A DNA stretch of 15,344 bases from Bacteriovorax sp. UBA1852 (GCA_002338505.1 DDIK01000098.1:912-16255), one strand, 5' to 3'; counted from the stretch's first letter, positions 1-6,929 are shown. The notes: generated by a model from the sequence alone, not told the origin. Translations and numbers: made by a program.

Positions 1-107
1 CGACATGGTCCACACCACTCAGCCCAGAAGTCTACAAGAACTGGTTTTCCTGACTTTAGAACATCAGTTTCGAAATTTTCTTTATCTGTTTTTCCTACTG
101 CACTCAT
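1..107 (-). CDS. trxA: Thioredoxin, N-terminal part (cut by left edge)
   Basis: Reading the minus strand from an ATG at 107 gives 35 residues that run off the window. They start MSAVGKTD and end VDFWAEWCGPC, which contains the thioredoxin active site Cys-Gly-Pro-Cys in its usual FWAxWCGPC setting. Thioredoxin is a small cytoplasmic disulfide reductant recycled by thioredoxin reductase; it supplies electrons to ribonucleotide reductase, peroxiredoxins and methionine sulfoxide reductases. A near-perfect Shine-Dalgarno (AGGAGG, minus strand, about 112-117) precedes the ATG by a few bases and fixes the start. An extended -10 promoter lies about 65 bp upstream. Only the first third of the protein is present, so the C-terminal fold and completeness cannot be judged. 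Confidence 0.95.
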   Translation of the reverse strand, partial: MSAVGKTDKENFETDVLKSGKPVLVDFWAEWCGPC

Positions 108-143
108 ATATCCTCCTGAGGAAGTCGAGAATTTTCTAAATTT

Positions 144-163
144 TTCATCTCTCTAAAGATGAA
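144..163 (-). repeat. Inverted repeat in trxA leader
   Basis: TTCATCT (144-150) and AGATGAA (157-163) are perfect 7-bp complements around a 6-nt loop. The hairpin would start only about 3 nt after the predicted trxA transcription start. It is AT-rich and could be a 5' stabilising stem, an operator, or chance. Confidence 0.35.
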
Positions 164-172
164 CTTTTTAAA

Positions 173-181
173 ATTATAACA
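173..181 (-). promoter_or_regulatory. Extended -10 promoter for trxA
   Basis: On the minus strand 181-173 reads TGTTATAAT, a perfect extended -10 element (TG, one base, TATAAT). No good -35 is visible at the expected distance, which is typical when the extended -10 is strong. The predicted transcription start is near 166, giving a leader of about 59 nt before the trxA ATG at 107. Confidence 0.6.
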
Positions 182-310
182 AACTGTGGAAATTGTATAG
201 GTAGATATCGTCTATCAACTCATTACTTTTCTTGATTGCGGTGCAGAAAATTCCCCTAGGTTGTTTTATTTCCATAGGTTAGAATATTTATTTAAAGAGA
301 GGTATTAAAA

Positions 311-808
311 GTGAACAAGAAGTATTTATTAGAATCTTCTTTAAAGGTTGCTAGGTTTTCTAGGCTTTTAGCTAAAGCTATCGATATCTTTATAGTTCTT
401 GTTGTTTCTATATTTTTCTATCCCCTTGGGATTCTCATATCGATTGGATATATGACACTTGCTGATGCAATTCAAAATGGACAGTCAGTTGGAAAGAAGT
501 TTATCGGTTTTCAAGTGATATCACTAGAAGATGGAAGCCCATGTTCAGTGAAGCAGTCTTTCGTGAGAAACTTACCCATTATTGTACCTTTGATTTTTGC
601 GATCATACCATTTTGGGGAGTCTTTTTTACTTTGATCTTGGGGGTTCCCTTTGTGGCCTTAGAGATCTACTTGATTTATAAGCTTGCTTCTGGTCATCGA
701 TTAGGTGACGTAATGGCCGATACAACAGTCATGGCAAATGATGATACTTTTACACAGATCAAGTCTCGCAAGAGTAGCTGGTTCGAAAATATTGCAGAAA
801 AGAATTAA
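311..808 (+). CDS. RDD family membrane protein
   Basis: A 165-residue inner-membrane protein of the RDD family (Pfam RDD). The family signature is visible: an N-terminal RFSRLLAKAID segment (Arg15, Arg18, Asp25) leading into a first hydrophobic helix at about 26-50, then the conserved linker GQSVGKKFIGFQV (57-69) with EDG (73-75), a second hydrophobic block at about 88-124, and the closing motif HRLGDVMADT (129-138). RDD proteins are small membrane proteins; some are proposed Na+(Li+)/H+ antiporters, but most have no known role, so no transport function is assigned. The start is GTG at 311, with AGAGG about 7 nt upstream. The gene is divergent from trxA and ends 1 bp before the end of the convergent methionine sulfoxide reductase gene, so no terminator fits between them. 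Confidence 0.88.
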   Translation: MNKKYLLESSLKVARFSRLLAKAIDIFIVLVVSIFFYPLGILISIGYMTLADAIQNGQSVGKKFIGFQVISLEDGSPCSVKQSFVRNLPIIVPLIFAIIPFWGVFFTLILGVPFVALEIYLIYKLASGHRLGDVMADTTVMANDDTFTQIKSRKSSWFENIAEKN

Positions 809-809
809 A

Positions 810-1280
810 TTAATTGAAAGCTAGCTGAATAATGCTCTCAAGACTTGATTTGTCGACTTCATTAAAAGCTGCAATCTTATCACTATCTACATCAAGAACG
901 GCAATCAATTTACCATTTTCAAAGACAGGTATGACGATTTCAGACTTACTGTTAATGTCACAAGCTATATGGTTATCAATTGAGTGCACGTCATCGACTA
1001 ATTGAGTTTGCTCTTTTTCAAAAGCAGCCCCACAGACCCCTTTTCCTTTAGGTATTCTTAGACAGCCTAGAGTTCCTTGATAAGGGCCAATAACAAGCTC
1101 GTTTGGTTTTTTCTCATCTACCATATAGAAGCCGCACCAGTAATAGTGGTTAAACTCTTGTTTTAAAAGACAAGAGATTGTAGCCATCTTAGCGATTGTG
1201 TTATTTTCACCTTCTATAGTGGCAAGAATTTGTTTTTTTATTGTTTCATATTGTGCTTGTTTCATGGAGTCAAGATACAT
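810..1280 (-). CDS. msrC: Free methionine-(R)-sulfoxide reductase (GAF domain)
   Basis: A single GAF domain of 156 residues that matches the fRMsr family (E. coli YebR/MsrC), which reduces free L-methionine-(R)-sulfoxide in the cytoplasm using thioredoxin. The three family cysteines are present in their proper motifs: Cys73 in GPYQGTLGCLRIP, Cys83 in GKGVCGAA and Cys107 in HIACD. The following SKSEIVIP (111-118) and VLDVDS (128-133) are also canonical. Length is close to the 165 residues of the E. coli protein. Two starts are possible: ATG at 1280, or ATG at 1265, which removes five residues. Neither has a good Shine-Dalgarno. It is divergent from polA across 63 bp. Its likely reductant, thioredoxin, is encoded about 0.7 kb away on the same strand. 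Confidence 0.92.
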   Translation of the reverse strand: MYLDSMKQAQYETIKKQILATIEGENNTIAKMATISCLLKQEFNHYYWCGFYMVDEKKPNELVIGPYQGTLGCLRIPKGKGVCGAAFEKEQTQLVDDVHSIDNHIACDINSKSEIVIPVFENGKLIAVLDVDSDKIAAFNEVDKSSLESIIQLAFN

Positions 1281-1293
1281 GTTTTTTTACTAA

Positions 1294-1321
1294 TTTACAA
1301 AGCCTTGATTTGTGGTATTTT
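1294..1321 (+). promoter_or_regulatory. Putative polA promoter
   Basis: TTTACA at 1294-1299 (4 of 6 to the -35 consensus) and TATTTT at 1316-1321 are 16 bp apart, and the -10 is preceded by TGG, giving an extended -10 arrangement. The predicted start near 1328 leaves a short leader that contains the polA ribosome binding site AAGAGGAAA (1332-1340). This is a pattern match only. Confidence 0.45.
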
Positions 1322-1343
1322 AGCTCATAACAAGAGGAAATTT

Positions 1344-3998
1344 ATGAAGACGAGACTAATTGTAATTGATGTAAGTAATTTTATATTTAGGGCCTTTTTT
1401 GCAGTTAGACCATTGCATACACCTGAGGGGACACCGGTAAATGCTGTTCATGGTGTGCTCTCGATGTTTTTAAAAATCCTTTCTCAATATAGACCTACGC
1501 ATGTTCTTTTAGCTAGAGATACATCAGGTGGATCTTTTCGAAATGAAATGTATGAACAATATAAGGCCAATAGAACTGAGCCCCCTGAGGATTTGATTCC
1601 ACAATTTGCGCTTATAAAAAGACTTATTGATGAAATGGGCTTACGAAGTGTCGCAAATGATAAGTATGAAGCCGACGATATCATTGGCTCAGCAGTTACC
1701 CAGTGGAAAGATAAAGTAGACGAAGTGCTTATCGCTTCAGGTGATAAAGACTTAATGCAGTTTGTAGGTGATAACGTCAAAATGCTCGATACAATGAAAG
1801 ACATCATTTATGGCAATGAAGAAGTCTTTACAAAGATGGGAGTGAGACCAGATCAAATCGTTGATTACTTATCAATGGTCGGAGATAGCTCGGATAATAT
1901 TCCAGGAATGAGAGGTATTGGTGCTAAGGGTGCAGCAAAGCTTTTAGCTGAACATGATAATCTTGATAAGTGTATTGAAGTAAAAGATACCTTCAAAGGA
2001 AAGAAGTTAACGACAGCGTTTAGTGAATATCTAGAAGATGGACTACTTTCACGTGATCTTATTAAAATTGTTACCGATATTGATCTTGAGCTCGATTTTG
2101 ATGAAACACAGGCAGAGTTTTACCCAGATGACAATCTGATGAGCTTTTTAAAAGAGCTTGGTTTTAATACGATGATAAAGAGGATGGAAGATCTTAAGTA
2201 TCAACTTGCTACTGCAGATGGTGAGGGTGAGACCCAAGTCGCAACACCATTTGATCATCACCTTATTGATAGTGATGAAAAATTTAAAGATCTCCTAGGT
2301 AAATTAAAGGAGAGTCAAAAAATTGCTATCCATACAGAGTACGACTCAGAAGATATTTATTCTAGAAAGATAGTTTCAATTAGTTTTTCTATTGATGATA
2401 AGAACTCTTTCTATGTTTCCTTAGATAGATTTGATTTTGAAGAGATTTACCAAGTAACTTGGTTGAGGGATGATGTCACAATCTATAGTGAGCATCCGAA
2501 AAAAGATTTCTCTCACCTCTTTAAAATAAATAAGACTTTCAATGCTAAGAATTTTGATGTTATCCAAGCACACTTTGTCTCGAACCCTGGTGCAAATCAT
2601 AGTATTAAGAATATTGCACAGTCTCAGAATGTTATGATTACTGAGCTCGATAAGAAAAACCCATTTGTAACTTCATTACTTGAAGTCGATGCATGTGACT
2701 ATTCTGGATTAAGAGCAATTGCTGTCTATAGACTAGGGACTGAATTAGAGAAAGAGCTTAAAGAAAAAGAGCTCTTAAATATTTATCAAGATCTTGATGA
2801 TAAGCTTATTCCTATACTTGCTAGAATGGAATTTGAAGGCATACATCTCAATGTTAATTATATGAAAGAGCTTGAAGAAGACATACAAGAGAAGATTGAT
2901 AGTATTCAATCTAAAGTTGATTCTTTTAGTGAAAAGAAGGTAAACCTAAATTCCCCAAAACAAGTCGGAGAGTTTCTTTTTAATGAACTCTCATTTCCCG
3001 TCGTTAAGAAGACGAAAACAGGTTTTTCGACTGACTCCAGTGTCTTGGAAGAGCTTGCATCTCAAAATATAAATGAAGTGCCAGGTTTAATATTACAGTA
3101 TAGAGAATTATCGAAGATTTTATCGACATATGTTAAGGCCCTTCCTGAGCTTGTAAACTCTGAGTCTAAGAGGGTTCATACTCACTTTAATCAGCATGTT
3201 GCTCAGACAGGTAGGTTGAGCTCAGTCAATCCAAACTTACAAAATATTCCTATAAGATCAAAGACGGGGAGACTTGTAAGAAAAGGTTTTATTGCTAAAC
3301 CTGGAAGCCTCCTTCTTGCTGCAGATTATTCTCAGGTTGAATTGAGAATACTTGCTCATTGTTCACAAGATCCAACAATGCTTAAGGCTTTTAAAGATAA
3401 TCTTGATATTCACGCGCAAACTGCTGCTGAGATTAATGGAATCTCATTAGAAGAAGTCACTCAAGATGAAAGAAGTAAGGCAAAGGCGGTTAACTTTGGA
3501 CTTATGTACGGACAGTCTTCTTTTGGACTTGCCTCTGCTCTAAAAATATCTCGAAGAGATGCAAAGGCATATATTGAAAAGTACTTTGAGAGGTTTTCGA
3601 AAATTAAGGGCTTTTTAGATGAGCTTAAGCAAGAGGCTGAAGAGAAGGGTTATTCAGAGACTTTGTATGGAAGAAAGAGAGAATTACCAGACATAAACTC
3701 TCAGAATAGAACGATTAAGGCCAATGCTGAAAGAATGGCAATCAATAGTCCGATTCAAGGTACCGCAGCTGATATAATAAAAGTTGCTATGATAAATATT
3801 GATAGTGAAATCTCTAAAAGAGGTTTAAAATCAAAGATGTTATTACAGGTTCACGATGAACTTATTTTCGAAGTTGTCGAAGAGGAACTAGAAGTAATGA
3901 AGACTCTGGTAAAAAAACAAATGGAAGGGGTCATTGAACTAAGAGTACCACTTAACGTGGATATGGGAATCGGTGTTAACTGGTACGACCTAAAGTAG
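1344..3998 (+). CDS. polA: DNA polymerase I
   Basis: An 884-residue family A polymerase that fills gaps and removes primers. The open frame extends upstream, but the ATG at 1344 follows AAGAGGAAA and starts exactly at the conserved beta strand of the 5' nuclease, so it is preferred. Residues 1-290 are the 5'-3' nuclease, with metal ligands visible: Asp9, Asp59, the EADD cluster 109-112, Asp134/Asp136 and Asp181/Asp184, then GIGAKGAAKLL (helix-hairpin-helix). Residues ~300-470 correspond to the 3'-5' exonuclease, but the catalytic motifs are degraded (Exo I reads IHTEY at 329-333; Exo III has Tyr453 but Arg457 for Asp). Residues ~480-884 are the polymerase: motif A DYSQVELRILAH (661-672), motif B Arg710/Lys714/Phe718/Tyr722, motif C VHDEL (836-840). 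The stop overlaps the ribosome binding site of the next gene. Confidence 0.98.
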   Translation: MKTRLIVIDVSNFIFRAFFAVRPLHTPEGTPVNAVHGVLSMFLKILSQYRPTHVLLARDTSGGSFRNEMYEQYKANRTEPPEDLIPQFALIKRLIDEMGLRSVANDKYEADDIIGSAVTQWKDKVDEVLIASGDKDLMQFVGDNVKMLDTMKDIIYGNEEVFTKMGVRPDQIVDYLSMVGDSSDNIPGMRGIGAKGAAKLLAEHDNLDKCIEVKDTFKGKKLTTAFSEYLEDGLLSRDLIKIVTDIDLELDFDETQAEFYPDDNLMSFLKELGFNTMIKRMEDLKYQLATADGEGETQVATPFDHHLIDSDEKFKDLLGKLKESQKIAIHTEYDSEDIYSRKIVSISFSIDDKNSFYVSLDRFDFEEIYQVTWLRDDVTIYSEHPKKDFSHLFKINKTFNAKNFDVIQAHFVSNPGANHSIKNIAQSQNVMITELDKKNPFVTSLLEVDACDYSGLRAIAVYRLGTELEKELKEKELLNIYQDLDDKLIPILARMEFEGIHLNVNYMKELEEDIQEKIDSIQSKVDSFSEKKVNLNSPKQVGEFLFNELSFPVVKKTKTGFSTDSSVLEELASQNINEVPGLILQYRELSKILSTYVKALPELVNSESKRVHTHFNQHVAQTGRLSSVNPNLQNIPIRSKTGRLVRKGFIAKPGSLLLAADYSQVELRILAHCSQDPTMLKAFKDNLDIHAQTAAEINGISLEEVTQDERSKAKAVNFGLMYGQSSFGLASALKISRRDAKAYIEKYFERFSKIKGFLDELKQEAEEKGYSETLYGRKRELPDINSQNRTIKANAERMAINSPIQGTAADIIKVAMINIDSEISKRGLKSKMLLQVHDELIFEVVEEELEVMKTLVKKQMEGVIELRVPLNVDMGIGVNWYDLK

Positions 3999-4007
3999 GA
4001 GATTTGA

Positions 4008-4757
4008 ATGAAGTTTTTAATAAGTTTTTTAATGATTTTTTCTGTTTATGGAAACGAGGCCCTAGAAGTTGCTCGCAAGGTTTATCATGCTAACCAACCT
4101 GTTGATTTAGTTCAAGAAATTGAAATGGTACTTGATTCAAATGGTTCAAAAAGTACAAGAAAGTTCGTTAATGTATCTAAGACAAATGAGATTGTTGATA
4201 ATAACTCAATTGTTCAGTTTACTGAGCCGCGAAAGACAAAAGGTGTAGCTCTTCTCACGATGAATAAGAAGAAAGGAGATGCTGATCAGTATATTTTTCT
4301 TCCTGCTTTAAAGAAGGTAAGACGAATATCGAGCTCTAAAAAGTCTGGACGATTTGTTGGGAGTGATATTTATTATGAAGACCTTCAAAATAGACATTAT
4401 TCGAAAAATAACTATCAGATATTAAAAAAAGGTAAGGGCTTTGTGATTTTAAGCTCAACACCTAAAGATGATACTTCGATTTATTCCAAAGTGATTAGTA
4501 GAATTGATATGTCTAAGATGATGCCAGTTGTAAGTCAGTTTTACATTGATGGAAAGTTGGATAAGACAGTCAAGGTTACTAGTTCAAAGAAGTATGGAAG
4601 TATTTGGATACCTATGGGGATAAATTATCAAAATAAGAAAATTAAGCATAGTACAGTTTTAAAGGTATTAAGTGTGAAGCTGAACTCAAAGCTTAATAAT
4701 AATATATTTTCTAAAAGATCAATTGAGGATAAGAACTTCTATAAGAGACATCTTTAG
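4008..4757 (+). CDS. LolA-like periplasmic lipoprotein-sorting protein
   Basis: A 249-residue secreted protein of the 'outer membrane lipoprotein-sorting protein' group (LolA-like fold, COG2834 type). A signal peptide is clear: MKFLISFLMIFSVYG, with probable cleavage before Asn16. The core motif of the family is present at 79-126: GVALLTM, then YIFLPALKKVRRISSS, then FVGSDIYYEDL. Such proteins are thought to bind lipid or lipid-modified cargo between the two membranes and are often encoded near RND/MMPL exporters; one lies about 3.8 kb downstream on the same strand. The Shine-Dalgarno AGGAG (3997-4001) overlaps the polA stop codon and sits 6 nt before the ATG, so co-transcription with polA is likely. 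It ends 6 bp from the convergent small gene. Its substrate cannot be read from the sequence. Confidence 0.85.
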   Translation: MKFLISFLMIFSVYGNEALEVARKVYHANQPVDLVQEIEMVLDSNGSKSTRKFVNVSKTNEIVDNNSIVQFTEPRKTKGVALLTMNKKKGDADQYIFLPALKKVRRISSSKKSGRFVGSDIYYEDLQNRHYSKNNYQILKKGKGFVILSSTPKDDTSIYSKVISRIDMSKMMPVVSQFYIDGKLDKTVKVTSSKKYGSIWIPMGINYQNKKIKHSTVLKVLSVKLNSKLNNNIFSKRSIEDKNFYKRHL

Positions 4758-4763
4758 AATTGA

Positions 4764-5159
4764 TTAGCAGCAAAATACTTTTTTAAATAGATTTGAATCG
4801 ATCTCGGCATCAGATCCTAGTCCCGCAGACTTCGCTCTTTCTATTTTTTCAAGAGTGAGATCTACAATAGCTTGTTCAATACTCACATCACTTACATTGC
4901 TTGCAAGTTCATAGATAGTCACATTGATTTTAGACTTCTCACTATCCTTTGTAAGAGGCTCAAGACAGATATGGCCAAGCTTTGTTTGGAGATTATTTTT
5001 TAAGATAATATTATTAAAATTAATTGAAGATATAATGACTTCTTCATCGCTTAGGCTTACGACAAGAAAATCAATTTTATGAATACGAAAAGTTTCTTTT
5101 TCTTGAATAAGAATATTTCTAACTTCTCCGCTTTGTAATGTTATGACCAATTCTTTCAT
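4764..5159 (-). CDS. Hypothetical protein ending in Cys-Cys
   Basis: A 131-residue protein I do not recognise. There is no signal peptide and no membrane helix, so it is probably cytoplasmic. Residues 1-85 alternate hydrophobic and polar residues and look beta-rich (ELVITLQSGEV, FLVVSLSDEEVIISSINF); residues ~90-115 look helical. It has three cysteines: Cys65 and the terminal pair Cys130-Cys131, an unusual ending that could bind metal, form a disulfide or be modified. It lies 47 bp downstream of the PilZ gene on the same strand, so the two probably share a transcript, which suggests but does not prove a link to c-di-GMP signalling. No strong Shine-Dalgarno precedes the ATG at 5159. It is convergent with the LolA-like gene, 6 bp apart. 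The gene call is supported by frame length and tight packing. Confidence 0.7.
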   Translation of the reverse strand: MKELVITLQSGEVRNILIQEKETFRIHKIDFLVVSLSDEEVIISSINFNNIILKNNLQTKLGHICLEPLTKDSEKSKINVTIYELASNVSDVSIEQAIVDLTLEKIERAKSAGLGSDAEIDSNLFKKVFCC

Positions 5160-5206
5160 CTGACTATATTGATCGGCTTTTTTCCTAGATTCTTTAGTGA
5201 GGTAGG

Positions 5207-5851
5207 TTATTCATCAATAAATTCAATACCAACTCTTATGTGTTTCTCACCAGTTAGAAAGTTTGTGACCTCTCCGATGTTTCTAATTATTCCGTGTACC
5301 CCTTCCTGGCCAGGGAGGGTTGAGCTAAGTATCTTGATCTTTAAGCCCTTAAAGACTTTAGATTTCTCAGTTTTTTTAAGAAGTAATCCTGCTCCAAGTT
5401 CTGATGCATCAACGATTTGTGCATCTTGTATTTCAAAACTAAACTTATCAACGGTTTGAAAATTTAAAGATTGATAGCTTCTGTATCCAAAGTTTTTTCT
5501 AGGAACCTTTCTCATTTCTTCAACTTTGACTTCCTCTGGTGAAGATATAAGAAAGCGACCTTTTGCCTTTTTCGACACAGTCGCCTTGAATATTACTTTT
5601 CTTCTAGCGGCGAAAAAATAAATAGGTGCATCAGGGATAAGCATCTTGGCATTCTTCATTTCTAAGGGCTTTAGCAAGATCTCGCCCGACGAGAAATCAA
5701 TTGAATCGATCTTAACAATAGTTAAAACTCTACCTAGTTCGGTTTTTTGCCAAACTTTTATTACGTAATCTTCTTTTTGAATATTAGATAGCAACATTCG
5801 TATATCATTACGTGTGTTAATAGAGACATAAAGATCATCATCAATTTCCAT
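5207..5851 (-). CDS. PilZ domain protein, c-di-GMP receptor
   Basis: A 214-residue cytoplasmic protein with a two-domain, YcgR-like layout: an N-terminal beta-rich domain at about 10-105 and a C-terminal PilZ domain at about 112-214. Both halves of the c-di-GMP-binding signature are intact: RKVPR (Arg114 and Arg118, RxxxR) and DASELG (148-153, D/NxSxxG). The end of the domain also fits the family (GIIRNIGEV, then HIRVGIEF). By family knowledge such proteins change motility, secretion or enzyme activity when they bind c-di-GMP; the partner here is unknown. The ATG at 5851 has no Shine-Dalgarno but lies 9 bp after a perfect TATAAT, so the mRNA is probably leaderless or nearly so. A small unknown gene follows in the same direction. 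Confidence 0.9.
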   Translation of the reverse strand: MEIDDDLYVSINTRNDIRMLLSNIQKEDYVIKVWQKTELGRVLTIVKIDSIDFSSGEILLKPLEMKNAKMLIPDAPIYFFAARRKVIFKATVSKKAKGRFLISSPEEVKVEEMRKVPRKNFGYRSYQSLNFQTVDKFSFEIQDAQIVDASELGAGLLLKKTEKSKVFKGLKIKILSSTLPGQEGVHGIIRNIGEVTNFLTGEKHIRVGIEFIDE

Positions 5852-5860
5852 AGACTTAGC

Positions 5861-5887
5861 ATTATAACCTTAATTAAAGCTTATCAA
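5861..5887 (-). promoter_or_regulatory. Promoter of the PilZ gene, near-leaderless
   Basis: On the minus strand TTGATA (5887-5882, 5 of 6 to -35) is followed after 15 bp by TATAAT (5866-5861, perfect -10). The start codon lies at 5851-5849, so transcription would begin about 3-6 nt before the ATG. No ribosome binding site is present. The spacer is slightly short, but the -10 is perfect. Confidence 0.6.
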
Positions 5888-5924
5888 AAGAACAAAAATG
5901 ACACTCCTTGTAGTTTCTTGTGTT

Positions 5925-5930
5925 TATTAT
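5925..5930 (+). promoter_or_regulatory. Putative -10 element for the ThiF-like gene
   Basis: TATTAT (5 of 6 to the -10 consensus) lies about 70 bp before the ThiF-family start codon. No convincing -35 is visible 16-18 bp upstream; ATGACA at 5898-5903 resembles one but the 21-bp spacing is too long. The predicted start near 5937 coincides with the hairpin that follows. Confidence 0.35.
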
Positions 5931-5934
5931 TGCG

Positions 5935-5963
5935 TGAGCACTCATGTTAGTGCTCAGATTTTT
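5935..5963 (+). terminator. Hairpin with T-run in leader of ThiF-like gene
   Basis: TGAGCACT (5935-5942) and AGTGCTCA (5949-5956) form a perfect 8-bp stem with a 6-nt loop, followed by GA and five T's. The shape is that of a weak intrinsic terminator, yet no plus-strand gene ends upstream. It sits at the probable transcription start of the ThiF-like gene, so it may be an attenuator, a 5' stabilising stem or an operator palindrome. The arms also resemble CIRCE half-sites. Confidence 0.5.
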
Positions 5964-6002
5964 CTGTAAACTGTCGAAAACATTAGTGGGTGGGGAGGAT
6001 CT

Positions 6003-6869
6003 ATGTCTAACTTTGAATACTTGAAGGCTTTTTCGAGAAATCTTGGTTTTTTAACCAGAGAAGAACAGTCTAGGATTAAAAATATTAAGGTGGCAATACC
6101 AGGAATGGGTGGAGTTGGTGGACACCACTTGCATACACTTCTTCGAATGGGCTTTGAGAACTTTAATATCGCAGATTTTGATGAATTTGAGGTTCATAAT
6201 TTTAATCGTCAAATTGGTGCTAAGATGTCAACGATTGGGCAGGAAAAAACTCAGGCGATGAAAGATCTTGCTCTTGATATTAACCCCGAATCAAAAATTA
6301 ATATATTTTCAAGTGGCGTTGATGAGACGAATTATGACGAGTTTCTCGATGGTGTCGACATGCTTTTAGATGGCCTGGATATTTATGCAATAAAGCCTCG
6401 ATTGGGTCTATTTAAAAGGGCACAAGAGAAAAATATACCTATTGTAACTGCTGCTCCTTTAGGGATGGGAACATCTGTTTTAGCTTTTAATCATGAGCAT
6501 ATGTCCTTTAGTGATTATTTTCAAATATCTGATGATATGGATCATATTGAAATGACTGTTCGCTTTTTGGCCGGAGTAGCGCCATCTGTTATGCATGGTA
6601 AGTATATAATTGCTCCTGACGAAATTAGTCTTTCAGAGGGGCGAGTACCTTCTCTTCATGTTGGTTGTTTGGCATCGACATCAGCGCTTGGAAGTACTGC
6701 TTTAAAAATAGCTCTTGGTAGAGGTGATGTCCTTTGGGCGCCAAGGGGTTTTCACGTAGACTTTTATCTAAATAAGTATAAATATTTCTGGAGACCTTTT
6801 GGTAATCGCAATCCGTTGCAACGTTTAACAATGTCTATTATTAGAAAAAAGATTGACCAAATTCAGTAA
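6003..6869 (+). CDS. ThiF/MoeB/HesA-family E1-like adenylyltransferase
   Basis: A 288-residue protein of the ThiF/E1-like superfamily, which activates the C-terminus of a ubiquitin-like protein or a related carboxylate by adenylation. The nucleotide-binding loop is seen in AIPGMGGVGGHHL (31-43), followed by the acidic strand and Arg finger region ADFDEFEVHNFNRQ (57-70), Lys82 in GQEKTQAM, and Asp123/Asp126 in LLDGLD. These positions match the ATP/Mg residues of MoeB and ThiF. Missing are the paired CxxC zinc motifs of MoeB/ThiF; the only cysteine is Cys222 (HVGCLAS). No small ubiquitin-like partner ending in Gly-Gly is encoded nearby. The start is secure: GGGGAGG lies 4 nt before the ATG. The barrel and exporter genes follow on the same strand, beginning 60 bp downstream. 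The substrate is unknown. Confidence 0.87.
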   Translation: MSNFEYLKAFSRNLGFLTREEQSRIKNIKVAIPGMGGVGGHHLHTLLRMGFENFNIADFDEFEVHNFNRQIGAKMSTIGQEKTQAMKDLALDINPESKINIFSSGVDETNYDEFLDGVDMLLDGLDIYAIKPRLGLFKRAQEKNIPIVTAAPLGMGTSVLAFNHEHMSFSDYFQISDDMDHIEMTVRFLAGVAPSVMHGKYIIAPDEISLSEGRVPSLHVGCLASTSALGSTALKIALGRGDVLWAPRGFHVDFYLNKYKYFWRPFGNRNPLQRLTMSIIRKKIDQIQ

Positions 6870-6929
6870 TCTCAAAGTGTAGTTTTTCCCTCTTTAAATT
6901 AATAACTAAACAGGCGAAAATACTGAGGT

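Noticed and set aside
257..280. TAGGTT direct repeat (257-262, 275-280) before the RDD gene as an operator
   Set aside because: Only six bases, imperfect flanks, and no known factor; likely chance in AT-rich DNA.
1230..1343. N-terminal extension of the polA frame (38 extra codons from an ATG at 1230)
   Set aside because: It overlaps the divergent methionine sulfoxide reductase gene, has no ribosome binding site, and the conserved nuclease domain begins exactly at the ATG at 1344, which has a good one.
1484..1807. Minus-strand open frame inside polA
   Set aside because: Antisense to the conserved 5' nuclease domain; low-complexity serine-rich translation typical of a shadow frame.
5169..5459. 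Plus-strand open frame opposite the PilZ gene
   Set aside because: Antisense to the conserved PilZ domain, whose RxxxR and DxSxxG motifs establish the real frame.
6625..6831. Minus-strand open frame inside the ThiF-like gene
   Set aside because: Short shadow of the conserved C-terminal part of the ThiF-like protein; no independent support.
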